NCBI GenBank assembly: GCA_964606695.1
Contig: CAZSHG010000003.1
Coordinates: forward strand, 1 to 64,000
Direction: 5' to 3'
DNA: 64,000 nucleotides
Source: CAZSHG01 sp964606695 [NCBI: uncultured bacterium]
GTDB lineage: Bacteria; UBP14; UBA6098
This document shows, piece by piece, positions 25,601-33,987 of the stretch. How positions within the stretch are numbered: position 1 is the stretch's first letter; each line of letters begins with the position of its first letter. The position numbers and the translations under genes were made by a program. Under the pieces are notes generated by a model that had not been told where the DNA came from, ran no database searches, and saw only the letters and a list, made by a program, of their open reading frames with translations.

Positions 25601-26931
25601 ATAGGCTTGGGGGTTATAACGGCCCCGCCGGCAATTGGGAGTTCGGATATCATAACTTGAGCACAAGGGCGATAACTCCGGGCGAACCGATAGAATTCCG
25701 CTTCACTCAAACGGCTGATACATACGTGCACGCCGAAGGGTGGTATATCGACGATATCTCGCTCCAACCCGCGGATTATGCTTACGCAGGCGCGGGACAG
25801 GTCGATCCGACTGCAGGGAACACCGCGATTGAATTTCATTTCCGCGTTACGATAGCTTCGCCCGCAAGTTACGCTCCCTCCAATGTCCGCGTTTTCATCG
25901 ATGGGACGCCTTATTCCATGTCCTTCACTGGAGAGGGCGATTTAACGGACGACGGCGTAATCTACGAATACTCGACATACCTACCGGTAGGTTCGCACAA
26001 TTATCATTTCGAATTCAACACCGCTTCAACGAGTTATAGATATCCGCAGTCCGGCGAAATCGACGGCCCCTTCGTGTCCGCACCTTTCTACGAATTCGAT
26101 ATCGGCTACAGCGCATCCGGCCTAACTCCGATAGGCGAACGCGACGATTGGGAATACGGAACTCCGAGCTACGGACCGAGTAGTGTTCCCATAGGAACTA
26201 ACTGTTGGGCGACCAATATTAACGGAGATTACAGTGATAGTTCCAAATCGCGGCTCGTTCTCGGAGAACTCGACCTGAGTGAAATCGAAGCTCCTTTCCT
26301 TTGCTTCTATCATTGGTATCGAAACCAGGGCGCCGATACACCGATGTTCCACGACGGCTGTAACGTTAAAATCTCCACGGACGGGGATCCCGCGAACGCA
26401 TTCATCGTTCATCCGCAATACGGTTACGACGGCACGGCTTCGCAATACAATCATTTCGTAGATTGGCAGACTGTTTACGGCGACGACGATATAGGTAATT
26501 TCTGGCAGTTCGAGGCTATCGATCTCACGCCGTGGTCGGGCGAAACCGTTACGGTCTATTTCGATTTCGGATCCAGTAGCGCCAATACCGAAGCAGGATG
26601 GTATATAAATAACGTATATCTCCTCGGCGCGGAGACAATAGGCGTTATCGGAGACCAAACTACCGAAAAACCCGACCGAATAGCCCTTCGCGCTCATCCC
26701 AATCCTTTTAATTCGGTCGTAGAACTGGAAATCCTGAATCAGCCGGAAGGACACCTGGAACTTAAAATATACGATATCGCCGGGAGGCTCGTCGATGACC
26801 TATCTTCCGTGATTGCCGACGGAGAAAAAACTATACGCTGGGACGCGGCAGGACGGCCGGGAGGAATTTATTTCGCAAGGCTAAAAGCGGGCAAAAAATC
26901 GGCTTCCATTCCGATTATTTACCTTAAATAG
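22639..26931 (+). CDS. gingipain-like C25 cysteine peptidase with T9SS sorting domain
   Basis: 1430 residues; GGGGG precedes the ATG. Signal peptide about 1-21. About 25-230 is a C25 propeptide-like region. The peptidase domain at about 235-570 contains the catalytic His442 in NYSGHGG and Cys475 in SNACITGSYH, with the LLIGDVGDVPRY strand before them. After it come an Ig-like domain, two CARDB-like stretches (GDNDDIIDIGEDIDFTIAL; GDGDHYAEPGEDIELEV) and two jellyroll-like modules (FWHYYFTEHSYDSC; CFYHWYRNQG). Residues about 1350-1430 are a type A T9SS sorting domain (HPNPFN, YDIAGRLV, GIYFARL). It would be a surface or secreted protease. The catalytic pair is intact, so activity is likely. Confidence 0.93.
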   Translation: MSYLKTSILAFILIISIANAITLPTGDNAELTLLPGTDEHPLFQYRGTEINAEIIETDSGNFVNLDFNSAGIAGELGSPQLPVLHRIIQIPFDCSPRIRVQNIETVSYNLLDFGIVNQIIPRQAPIPKIRGYEPEFELAEDVYDSDRYIFERKVEIIDVQIARNYRIALLEIRPVNYNPATGDIEVIQSMEFGLEFPGADISETRRIKERYSSKAYDTAIKPLIANPHAWEPRWLPDVNALGYLIITGSSYTAGTDELAHWKSRKGYSVKVRTATSLGGTTTGIRNWILAEYDTATIAPTFVLLIGDVGDVPRYTGSASGSATDTPYGNMDGSGYIPELFVGRISPDNVTQFNHFIDRIIDYEHYNIPSGHDDFPNKACFLASDDPSYWSLAEATHRYAVQTHFGPAGFTCDTIKAHSDPLAGIHAIQAINDGRMIVNYSGHGGYYSWEAPEMDASDVEGLTNYGEYPFVISNACITGSYHLSECFGETWIRQMDKGAIGFLGASNNSYWDEDDEMERRMYDDTFGDEYYFMAGMMLRSLYGVYLEYSSSANYYYDIYNLLGDPSVALWFRAPNALSASHPSTIGISENVSVNVTSGGSPVSDALVCITNDENVHSVGYTNSSGNVTLGTMGSDVGDTLWVTATAYNKIPYEGVIVVGGSGPWLSIDDVTTDDPDGDNDDIIDIGEDIDFTIALTNTGSEDASSVTGRLRSANPAVTRIDSVKSYGNINVGAVVSNGTPFVCQFAPSLGDGEIVQMTLFANDPTDTSWNLNFTVEIASPMTAYNSHSIDDPAGDGDHYAEPGEDIELEVNIENNGGETARFMMLALTTSDPYLTITSSSSGIDSISPGGVKTCNSPFELSIDAGCPTPRLAQVIISAADYRGPTSVDTFGITIGQAGFADDCESGSGGWDIVSHWNISTRRRNTPTHAWYSGIDGLFMHHDTTDAILITPVIITPDTPRLTFWHYYFTEHSYDSCFVDYSTDGGSSWYRLGGYNGPAGNWEFGYHNLSTRAITPGEPIEFRFTQTADTYVHAEGWYIDDISLQPADYAYAGAGQVDPTAGNTAIEFHFRVTIASPASYAPSNVRVFIDGTPYSMSFTGEGDLTDDGVIYEYSTYLPVGSHNYHFEFNTASTSYRYPQSGEIDGPFVSAPFYEFDIGYSASGLTPIGERDDWEYGTPSYGPSSVPIGTNCWATNINGDYSDSSKSRLVLGELDLSEIEAPFLCFYHWYRNQGADTPMFHDGCNVKISTDGDPANAFIVHPQYGYDGTASQYNHFVDWQTVYGDDDIGNFWQFEAIDLTPWSGETVTVYFDFGSSSANTEAGWYINNVYLLGAETIGVIGDQTTEKPDRIALRAHPNPFNSVVELEILNQPEGHLELKIYDIAGRLVDDLSSVIADGEKTIRWDAAGRPGGIYFARLKAGKKSASIPIIYLK

Positions 26932-26956
26932 CTTGACCATAGGCGTTTAAGCCCAT

Positions 26957-26979
26957 ACCCCGCTAACTGCGGGGTTTTT
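26957..26979 (+). terminator. rho-independent terminator after the C25 peptidase gene
   Basis: ACCCCGC, loop TAACT, GCGGGGT, then a T-run, 25 bases after the stop. Confidence 0.9.
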
Positions 26980-27006
26980 CATTTCCTTATATTATGATGA
27001 AAAAAC

Positions 27007-27035
27007 TTGCCAAATAGGGTTATTTGTTTTATAAT
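27007..27035 (+). promoter_or_regulatory. sigma70-like promoter of giant gene 1
   Basis: TTGCCA (27007-27012), 17 bases, TATAAT (27030-27035), with a leader of about 75 bases to the TTG start at 27116. Confidence 0.65.
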
Positions 27036-27115
27036 GTAACGATTGTGTGAATTTCCGTTCAGGGAATACCGTCAGGTAATCGCATAATCTATCATCATTG
27101 TCGCGGAGGTTTCGA

Positions 27116-30100
27116 TTGAAAATAGCGCGTATAATTGGTTACATAATAGTCGTTATAATGCTGATGGGAGTTGTTCTCTCAACTCGTCCCGTTGTTACGC
27201 CTTCCGTAAAGTTAAAAGACATCTCCGAGAAACATTCTATCGGTAAAATAAATCTGTTCAGGGAAATTTCGCGAAAATCAACAGAGTTTTCGACTATACC
27301 TGTCCCGGACTGGGTAAAGGACGAAGCTTTAAGGCAGGTCAAAGGAACTTCCTATGGATCGGGTCTAAACGCTCTTTCCGCATGGAGATCGCACACGACC
27401 TACACCCCCGAATATCGCATAAGGCGGGGATACTCCCGCCCGTCTCCACCGGAACCCGAAGATTCCGGCGAAGTTCTTATCGATAACAACTGGAATAACG
27501 ATTGTAGGGTCAATAACGACGCTACGTCCCAGCAGTTCCACCCGGCGTCTTGTGTTGGAAGCGACGGCACGATTTATGTCGCCTGGGCGCAGGAAATCAA
27601 TGCAGACAATTACTGGATATATTTTAGCAAGTCCACGGACGGCGGAGACAGCTGGATAGACGCTATGCTTGTCGATAATTACGGCATCAATAACCATGTG
27701 GGAATTGCATGCTACGGAACAGGAGGCACCGCCGATGTATATATCACTTATACTTATTGGTATGACCCGGCCTACTACGACTATGATGTTTATTGCGCCG
27801 TATCGAATAATGGAGGATCGAGCTGGCCGTCTATTTGGGCTATTCAAGCTACCTCCGGGTTCGAGGATATGGCTACAGCGGTAACCGATGACGCTGGTTA
27901 TGCATATATCGCATATACTTATGGCTGGACAGAAGGCGGTGGTTGCGATCCTGAAGAAGCAGAATCCGAAGTTTACATGAAACGAACAACCGACCATGGA
28001 AGTTCATGGAGCGGAGCTTATGCGCTTACAAATTACGGCGGTCAACACGACGATGTTCTTCCAGCGATAGATACTTACGGCGGCGGAGTAAGTTGCATCC
28101 TGCACCTTGCGTGGACACACGACGCTACTACTTCCGGATCTAACTATGATGTCCGATATAAAAAAATCACAAACGCGGGGGGAACACCAAGCATTCCATC
28201 CACCTATGTTACAATCTCAAGTTACAGCGACAACGAATACGTCATTCCCAATGGACTTGGAGTAGGCCCGGACGGCGATCCTCATATCGTTTATATCTAC
28301 GAAACGGCCACCAACGGATACGGCGATATCCGATACCGTAGAAGTTACGATACCGGTTCAACCTTCGGTTCTTATCAGAATATTTCATCGAGGAGCACGG
28401 AGGAACTCGATCCGGTTATCGCGGTTGACGATCAGGATAACCCCGTAATCGTTTGGCGGGACGCAAGATGGGGTAATCCAGATATATATCTTACATACTC
28501 CGACGACTGCGGTTCGAGCTGGCGTGGCGAATATCCCGCTAACCAGGACGCCGGTGGAACCGAACAATACTGGCCGAATCTGGACATCAAAAGTGATGGC
28601 TGGAAAAGGTTCATCTCGGTTACGTGGTGGGATACCCGTTACGATGATGGAGACGTCTATTTCAACGGTAACAGCATGACCGGCGTTGCCCTGGACGTCG
28701 ATTACATACCCGACATACCGCCTTCGCCCCTGCCCGGATTCGAATATTACGCATTCGAGACGTTCCAGGATACCATTTTTACCGTAGCGGACTCCTATCG
28801 AGTATGGTTCGATGACGAATACGTTTCGACGAACAACGTCCTTCTGGATCAAATCTGGTCAGGTTCGGGTTCTACCGAACGCTGGGCAATTCCCAATCCG
28901 GGCGGATGGACCTGGATCCCGCCTTCATATTATGCCCCGCCGTCCTCTGGCGGTGCTTTCCCCTGTTATTATCATCATCAATACAGGGTGATTTTCGACG
29001 CTTTCAAGGGAAATCCTCCGGCATGCACACACACGATACCCAATGTAGAACTCGAATACATGAGTTTCAGCGCTCTGGTCATAGATACCATCAACGATGC
29101 GGTCGATTGCACAACCTGGATTGACAGAAGCACGTATTATAACGCTTCCGGCTGGGTTGATCTCTCGCCGATACAACGCTGGGCAACGGTCGATCCGGAT
29201 ACTTACGGCACAGTTATCGGCGCTCGAAACGTGGATATAGAGTATTTCCATCAATGGTATCCCCTGATTCTCCTCGTCGGCCCGACGGATACGAATTATA
29301 CCTTCACAACCCAGCACACGCAATTCGGCGATCCGCATATCGATTCCGATTTATACGATGATTGGCAGGAGTGGACCGATTGCGGTACCGAACTGGAATT
29401 TTCCGACACCACCATTCCGCTGGGCTGGTATGCCATCGATTCCACCCTCTTTACATGTCTGGAGTATTTTTCCAGCACAATTAGATATTCAAATAACGCT
29501 GAAGTTACAGTTCGCAACGATTTCGGTTTTGGCCAGATAGAGGTGGACTATTTGACCGTGCCTTCTCCCAGCGTTAATTCATGGGGGCCGGGATCTGTGC
29601 ATCATATAGGAGCTATCACACCGCAGACCTTCGGAGATACGGTCAGATATACTTACGACCATTGGTCGGACAGCGGAGCCATCGACCACGATATAACCAC
29701 CCCCGATTACGATATTAATTTTACTGCTTACTTCAACACGGAATATAAACTCGACCTGGAATACGCCGGCTCTACCGGTGGGCACACCCCCGTTCTCACC
29801 GGCGAGGGCTGGTATTGGGCGGACTCCTTCGCTACAATAACCGCCAGCGAGGGCTGGGACAGCACGACCGGCATCCGATACGGCTTTTCACACTGGGAAA
29901 GTGTGCCGTCCGGGGCGTTCTTTGAGGACAGTTCGTCGGCTTCCACAACAGTCCTCGTCGATAAGCATTACACGATAATCGCCGTTTATTCAGTGCAATA
30001 TATGCTCGATGTTTTCTCCGATTACGGTACTCCGGATCCGCCGGTGGGGATCAATTGGGTCGATGTCGATGCCTATTTCTGCGCCTATGCAGGAAGTCCC

Positions 30101-33100
30101 GACACGGTCGATCACATGTATGCGACCGGGTTTACTGGAACTGGCGCGGTGCCATCCTCGGGAACTGGAGACGTCATTTGTTTTAACATGACCGAACCGA
30201 GCACGATTACCTGGAATTGGGATAATCAGGTTACACTCGATATTATTTCAACATACGGCATTCCTGACCCGCCGACGGGAAGGCATTATTACGATCCCGG
30301 CGATTACGTCGAATGCACCGTGCCGACACCGTTTTATCTCACCGGCTCGACGCGTGCGGCCTGTAGCGGTTATACAGGCACTTCCGTAATAGGTTCCGGC
30401 TCGGGCAATTATGTCGATTTCAATATAACCGAGAACTGCACACTTACCTGGAACTGGAATCTGGAATACTCTCTCACGGTTATTAATCCTACCGGTTACG
30501 GTTCGCCGGTTCCACCCGCCGGGGTTTCCTGGCACGTTGCCAGTTCATCGGTAATGGCGCGGGTTCTATCTCCGGACGGCACTTTCGTTTGCATAGGTTT
30601 CGACGGCGTTCCGCCTGCACTTCCGACCCACAGCCCACAGGATTCTATAGTATTCCCGATGATAGCGCCGACCAGTTTAACATGGCTATGGGCGGACGAA
30701 ACAGAGGTTTATAGCTTCACTGTCCACGACAGCGGACTGGGTGATGCATACCCCTACGGAACGACCTATTGGTTCCCCGGAAGCGAAATCACGGCGGAGG
30801 TAACATCTCCGTGGCCGGATCCTTTCGATCCCGGTATCCGGTGGATTATAGACGGTTACAACGGCACAGGCTCATGTCCATCCGGCACAGGTTCATCCAC
30901 CGGACCGTGGTTTATCTTCGAAAATTCAGAGATAACGTGGAATTGGAATCAACAATACAAGCTTCTCATAGATTCCGAACCGGCTTATTACGGCGCACCG
31001 TCTCCCGATACGGGCGCACATTTTTACGACCCCGGAACTTACGTTTCCGGCAGTGTTACAACCCCGTGGGAAGATTCAATTGTATGCACGGGTTACATCG
31101 GCACCGGCGGTGCGCCGCCATCCGATCCGGGTTCGAGCTTTGGATTCACCCTGGACGAACCCAGTTCCGTCACGTGGCAATGGGATATTTCCGTCGTAGA
31201 ACTCAACGTTGGAAGCGATCACGGCACGCCCGATCCGCCGGTGGGAACTCATGTTTACGCGACCGGAACGCCGATAACTCTGACAATCAATAAATACGAA
31301 TACATCTCCAGCACCGAAAGGTTCATTTGCACGGGCTGGATTGGCACCGGCGACGTCCCGGTGAGCGGCTCGGATACTCTGGTTAACATAGTCTTGAATA
31401 CAAACAGCACGATTATTTGGCAATGGGAACATCAATATCGCGTGGACATCGACAATCCCGGAGATTACGACACCCCCGTTCCCGCGGAAGGCCAGCACTG
31501 GTATAACGACGGCAGTTGGGTAACCTGCTACATCTCTACCAACCCGGTCGATACTATGTATTGTGTCGGCTATTTCGGCACAGGTAGTTTAGGGAGCGAA
31601 TACGGCGTCGATGAAGTTACCTTCTTATTGGAAGAATATTCCACCTTACAATGGGTCTGGATGGGTATCGGGTCGATTGAAAGCCTGCTAATAACGAGCG
31701 ATTACGGTTCACCGCATCCCCCGGAGGGTTGGGCGTATTATCCCCGCGGAGTAACGGCTAACTGCTACATCACCGAATGCACCGAGGATATGGGTTCCGA
31801 CGAACGTTATCGTTGCGTTGGACACGAAGGCACGGGTCCGGCTACAACGGGCTCTGATACATCGACAAGTTTCACAATGTCCTCCAGCGGAACGCTGACA
31901 TGGCTCTGGCAACATCAATACACCTTCGAAGTGCGAAATCCCGCGGGATACGGTTCGCCGGTTCCCGCAGTCGGCACATATTGGATGGAAGCCGACCAGA
32001 CGGTGGATGCCTATATCACAATAAACCCCGACGGTAGCTGGTATTGCGTCGGCTACGACGGCTGGGGAACGCTTGGAAGCGGCTACGGAGACTCGGTTCA
32101 TTTCGACCTGACAATGCCCTCAGGAATAGAATGGAACTGGCTGGGGGAAGGGGATGTCGTTTATCTCGATGTTACCAGTCCCTATAGCCCTTGCGATCCC
32201 CCGATAGGACGTAATTACATTCCAATTGGAACGAGTTTCACAGCCACTGCTGGACCATATTATAACGTTACGGAGGATAACCGCTACGCCGCAATAGGCT
32301 GGACGGGAACAGGCGATACTCCGGCTTCGGGAGATTCCAACGTGGCGCCAATCACAATTAACTCGAATAGCTCTATCGATTGGGAATGGCAGAACGAAAT
32401 CCTGCTTACTCTCGATTATACCGGATGCGGTAGCGCCGTTCCAGTTCAAACCGGCGAGGGATGGTATTCACTGCCTGCTTATGAGGAAATAACCACATCC
32501 ACTTCGGTGGAAGACGGCGGGGCTCATTATGGTTTCATGGTCTGGAGCCCGAGCGATCCGGGCGCGGTTCTAATCGACGACGAGACATACCCAATCACGA
32601 GTGTCAGGATAATGGGACCATGCACACTGACCGCGCGCTATGGCCCGGCGGTAGAATGTGTCCTTACTAAATCCCCGGCTGAGGATTACGGCGGGTTCAT
32701 CGTCGATGGGACGCTTTACGACGACATTCATACATATAGCGATTGGTGGGCAGTCGGGACATACCACGATATAGAAGCTACTTCTCCCGATACTTCCGCC
32801 GGTGAACGTTATGTGTTCGATACATGGTCGGACGGCGGCCCGATAGCCCACGAGGTCGGACCGGTGGAAACCGAAATGAACCTGACCGCATATTATCTGC
32901 AACAATACAAGCTCGTCCTTGTTAAGAATCCCTGGCATACGGAAGGATCGTTGAAAATTAATTCAACTACCTACGAAGACTCCGCGAGAGTGGAAGAATG
33001 GTTTCCTCCGGGAAGTGCCCCTACGGTGGGAACGAGCGAGATCGACAGCGTCTCGGTAGGCGACAGATACGAGTGGAACAATTGGAGCGATGGAGGGGCT

Positions 33101-33877
33101 TTATCACACATCATCGAGCCGATGACAGAATCCATCGAGCTGACCGCGAATTACGATCACCAGAACAGATTCGTTATCGCCAAAGAACCCGCGGAAACCC
33201 TAGGAACGATAACCGTGGACGATACGCTATACGAATTCGTCTCTTCCGTGACCAAATGGTATTCCCCTTCCCCTGAAGATACACACTGGGTAGAAGTTTC
33301 ACGTATAGATTACAGCGGCGACTCCGCTTATTCCTTCCGCAACTTCGATATGATTCCCTCGGATACGATTATGCCAAAACCCGTAGTAATAGTGTCCCCC
33401 GATTCGTTGACCGCGTTCTATACATGGTTCGAATACACTCTGAGTTTCACAATTAACCCCAATTATTGGGACAATCCCGGCGAAACCCCGGTTAATTACG
33501 TCGATGTTATGTCACCTTCGGAAGTTATTACGGCAACGAATACGGGGAATATCCCTCTCGACTTCGGGTTTGGTCTGACTATGGTTGACACCCTAACATC
33601 GTGGACTTGCGGTTGCATCAACGGCGTTGATCGTGTGGTTATACGGACTCAGATGAATCTCGATGCGTTCCCTCCGGCCTTATTCGATCCGGTAAGAGAC
33701 TGCGTGAAGGAAACCAACACATGGTGCACCGATGAGATATTTGGAACACACGGCTGGTGGGTCAGACCGGAGGAATCTCAGAATATCTGGCTGTATATGC
33801 TAACCCCTACTTATACCAGCGATACCACATTGCAAACATTACTATTAACCGTAATGGCGAGAGTATCGTTGTATTAA
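27116..33877 (+). CDS. giant secreted repeat protein 1 (BNR-like head, tandem repeats)
   Basis: 2253 residues from a TTG at 27116, chosen because GGAGG lies six bases upstream; a farther TTG at 27098 is in frame. Residues 1-25 form a signal or anchor. About 140-510 shows sialidase/BNR-like blades (SDGTIYVAWAQE, FSKSTDGGDSW, YSDDCGSSW). A beta-rich region follows. About 960-1760 holds ten repeats of about 80 residues (YGxPxPPxGxH, then CxGWxGTG, then SxITWxW). About 1850-2095 has repeats with YxFDxWSDGG. The last about 150 residues form a domain shared with the neighbour at 33988. No T9SS tail. A cell-surface adhesin or matrix role is a guess. Repeats of this type are known in FCB and PVC secreted proteins as InlB-B/"bacterial repeat" domains. 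Confidence 0.85.
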   Translation: MKIARIIGYIIVVIMLMGVVLSTRPVVTPSVKLKDISEKHSIGKINLFREISRKSTEFSTIPVPDWVKDEALRQVKGTSYGSGLNALSAWRSHTTYTPEYRIRRGYSRPSPPEPEDSGEVLIDNNWNNDCRVNNDATSQQFHPASCVGSDGTIYVAWAQEINADNYWIYFSKSTDGGDSWIDAMLVDNYGINNHVGIACYGTGGTADVYITYTYWYDPAYYDYDVYCAVSNNGGSSWPSIWAIQATSGFEDMATAVTDDAGYAYIAYTYGWTEGGGCDPEEAESEVYMKRTTDHGSSWSGAYALTNYGGQHDDVLPAIDTYGGGVSCILHLAWTHDATTSGSNYDVRYKKITNAGGTPSIPSTYVTISSYSDNEYVIPNGLGVGPDGDPHIVYIYETATNGYGDIRYRRSYDTGSTFGSYQNISSRSTEELDPVIAVDDQDNPVIVWRDARWGNPDIYLTYSDDCGSSWRGEYPANQDAGGTEQYWPNLDIKSDGWKRFISVTWWDTRYDDGDVYFNGNSMTGVALDVDYIPDIPPSPLPGFEYYAFETFQDTIFTVADSYRVWFDDEYVSTNNVLLDQIWSGSGSTERWAIPNPGGWTWIPPSYYAPPSSGGAFPCYYHHQYRVIFDAFKGNPPACTHTIPNVELEYMSFSALVIDTINDAVDCTTWIDRSTYYNASGWVDLSPIQRWATVDPDTYGTVIGARNVDIEYFHQWYPLILLVGPTDTNYTFTTQHTQFGDPHIDSDLYDDWQEWTDCGTELEFSDTTIPLGWYAIDSTLFTCLEYFSSTIRYSNNAEVTVRNDFGFGQIEVDYLTVPSPSVNSWGPGSVHHIGAITPQTFGDTVRYTYDHWSDSGAIDHDITTPDYDINFTAYFNTEYKLDLEYAGSTGGHTPVLTGEGWYWADSFATITASEGWDSTTGIRYGFSHWESVPSGAFFEDSSSASTTVLVDKHYTIIAVYSVQYMLDVFSDYGTPDPPVGINWVDVDAYFCAYAGSPDTVDHMYATGFTGTGAVPSSGTGDVICFNMTEPSTITWNWDNQVTLDIISTYGIPDPPTGRHYYDPGDYVECTVPTPFYLTGSTRAACSGYTGTSVIGSGSGNYVDFNITENCTLTWNWNLEYSLTVINPTGYGSPVPPAGVSWHVASSSVMARVLSPDGTFVCIGFDGVPPALPTHSPQDSIVFPMIAPTSLTWLWADETEVYSFTVHDSGLGDAYPYGTTYWFPGSEITAEVTSPWPDPFDPGIRWIIDGYNGTGSCPSGTGSSTGPWFIFENSEITWNWNQQYKLLIDSEPAYYGAPSPDTGAHFYDPGTYVSGSVTTPWEDSIVCTGYIGTGGAPPSDPGSSFGFTLDEPSSVTWQWDISVVELNVGSDHGTPDPPVGTHVYATGTPITLTINKYEYISSTERFICTGWIGTGDVPVSGSDTLVNIVLNTNSTIIWQWEHQYRVDIDNPGDYDTPVPAEGQHWYNDGSWVTCYISTNPVDTMYCVGYFGTGSLGSEYGVDEVTFLLEEYSTLQWVWMGIGSIESLLITSDYGSPHPPEGWAYYPRGVTANCYITECTEDMGSDERYRCVGHEGTGPATTGSDTSTSFTMSSSGTLTWLWQHQYTFEVRNPAGYGSPVPAVGTYWMEADQTVDAYITINPDGSWYCVGYDGWGTLGSGYGDSVHFDLTMPSGIEWNWLGEGDVVYLDVTSPYSPCDPPIGRNYIPIGTSFTATAGPYYNVTEDNRYAAIGWTGTGDTPASGDSNVAPITINSNSSIDWEWQNEILLTLDYTGCGSAVPVQTGEGWYSLPAYEEITTSTSVEDGGAHYGFMVWSPSDPGAVLIDDETYPITSVRIMGPCTLTARYGPAVECVLTKSPAEDYGGFIVDGTLYDDIHTYSDWWAVGTYHDIEATSPDTSAGERYVFDTWSDGGPIAHEVGPVETEMNLTAYYLQQYKLVLVKNPWHTEGSLKINSTTYEDSARVEEWFPPGSAPTVGTSEIDSVSVGDRYEWNNWSDGGALSHIIEPMTESIELTANYDHQNRFVIAKEPAETLGTITVDDTLYEFVSSVTKWYSPSPEDTHWVEVSRIDYSGDSAYSFRNFDMIPSDTIMPKPVVIVSPDSLTAFYTWFEYTLSFTINPNYWDNPGETPVNYVDVMSPSEVITATNTGNIPLDFGFGLTMVDTLTSWTCGCINGVDRVVIRTQMNLDAFPPALFDPVRDCVKETNTWCTDEIFGTHGWWVRPEESQNIWLYMLTPTYTSDTTLQTLLLTVMARVSLY
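30000..32400 (+). repeat. ten tandem ~240-bp coding repeats in giant gene 1
   Basis: Units end at the codons for W-x-W near 30215, 30450, 30685, 30940, 31175, 31420, 31655, 31905, 32135 and 32385, so the period is about 240 bases (80 residues). The DNA repeats are diverged; only protein motifs (CxGWxGTG, TWxWxxQY) are well kept, so the array is old rather than a fresh expansion. Confidence 0.8.
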
Positions 33878-33900
33878 GATGGGTAGCTTTGAAAAAGAAT

Positions 33901-33928
33901 TTGATAATATGATAATAAACGATATATT
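33901..33928 (+). promoter_or_regulatory. probable promoter of giant gene 2
   Basis: TTGATA (33901-33906), 16 bases, TATATT (33923-33928), in the 110-base gap between the two giant genes; the ATG is at 33988. It indicates that the second gene can be transcribed separately. No terminator is visible before it. Confidence 0.5.
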
Positions 33929-33987
33929 AATAGGTTATATAACGTAACTTTGATAACTGAAATTATGAAATACCACAGGGGGTAGCG

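Noticed and set aside
24946-25839. 297-residue minus-strand frame inside the C25 peptidase gene
   Set aside because: Shadow of a real gene; no motifs, no ribosome binding site and the plus frame has clear domains.
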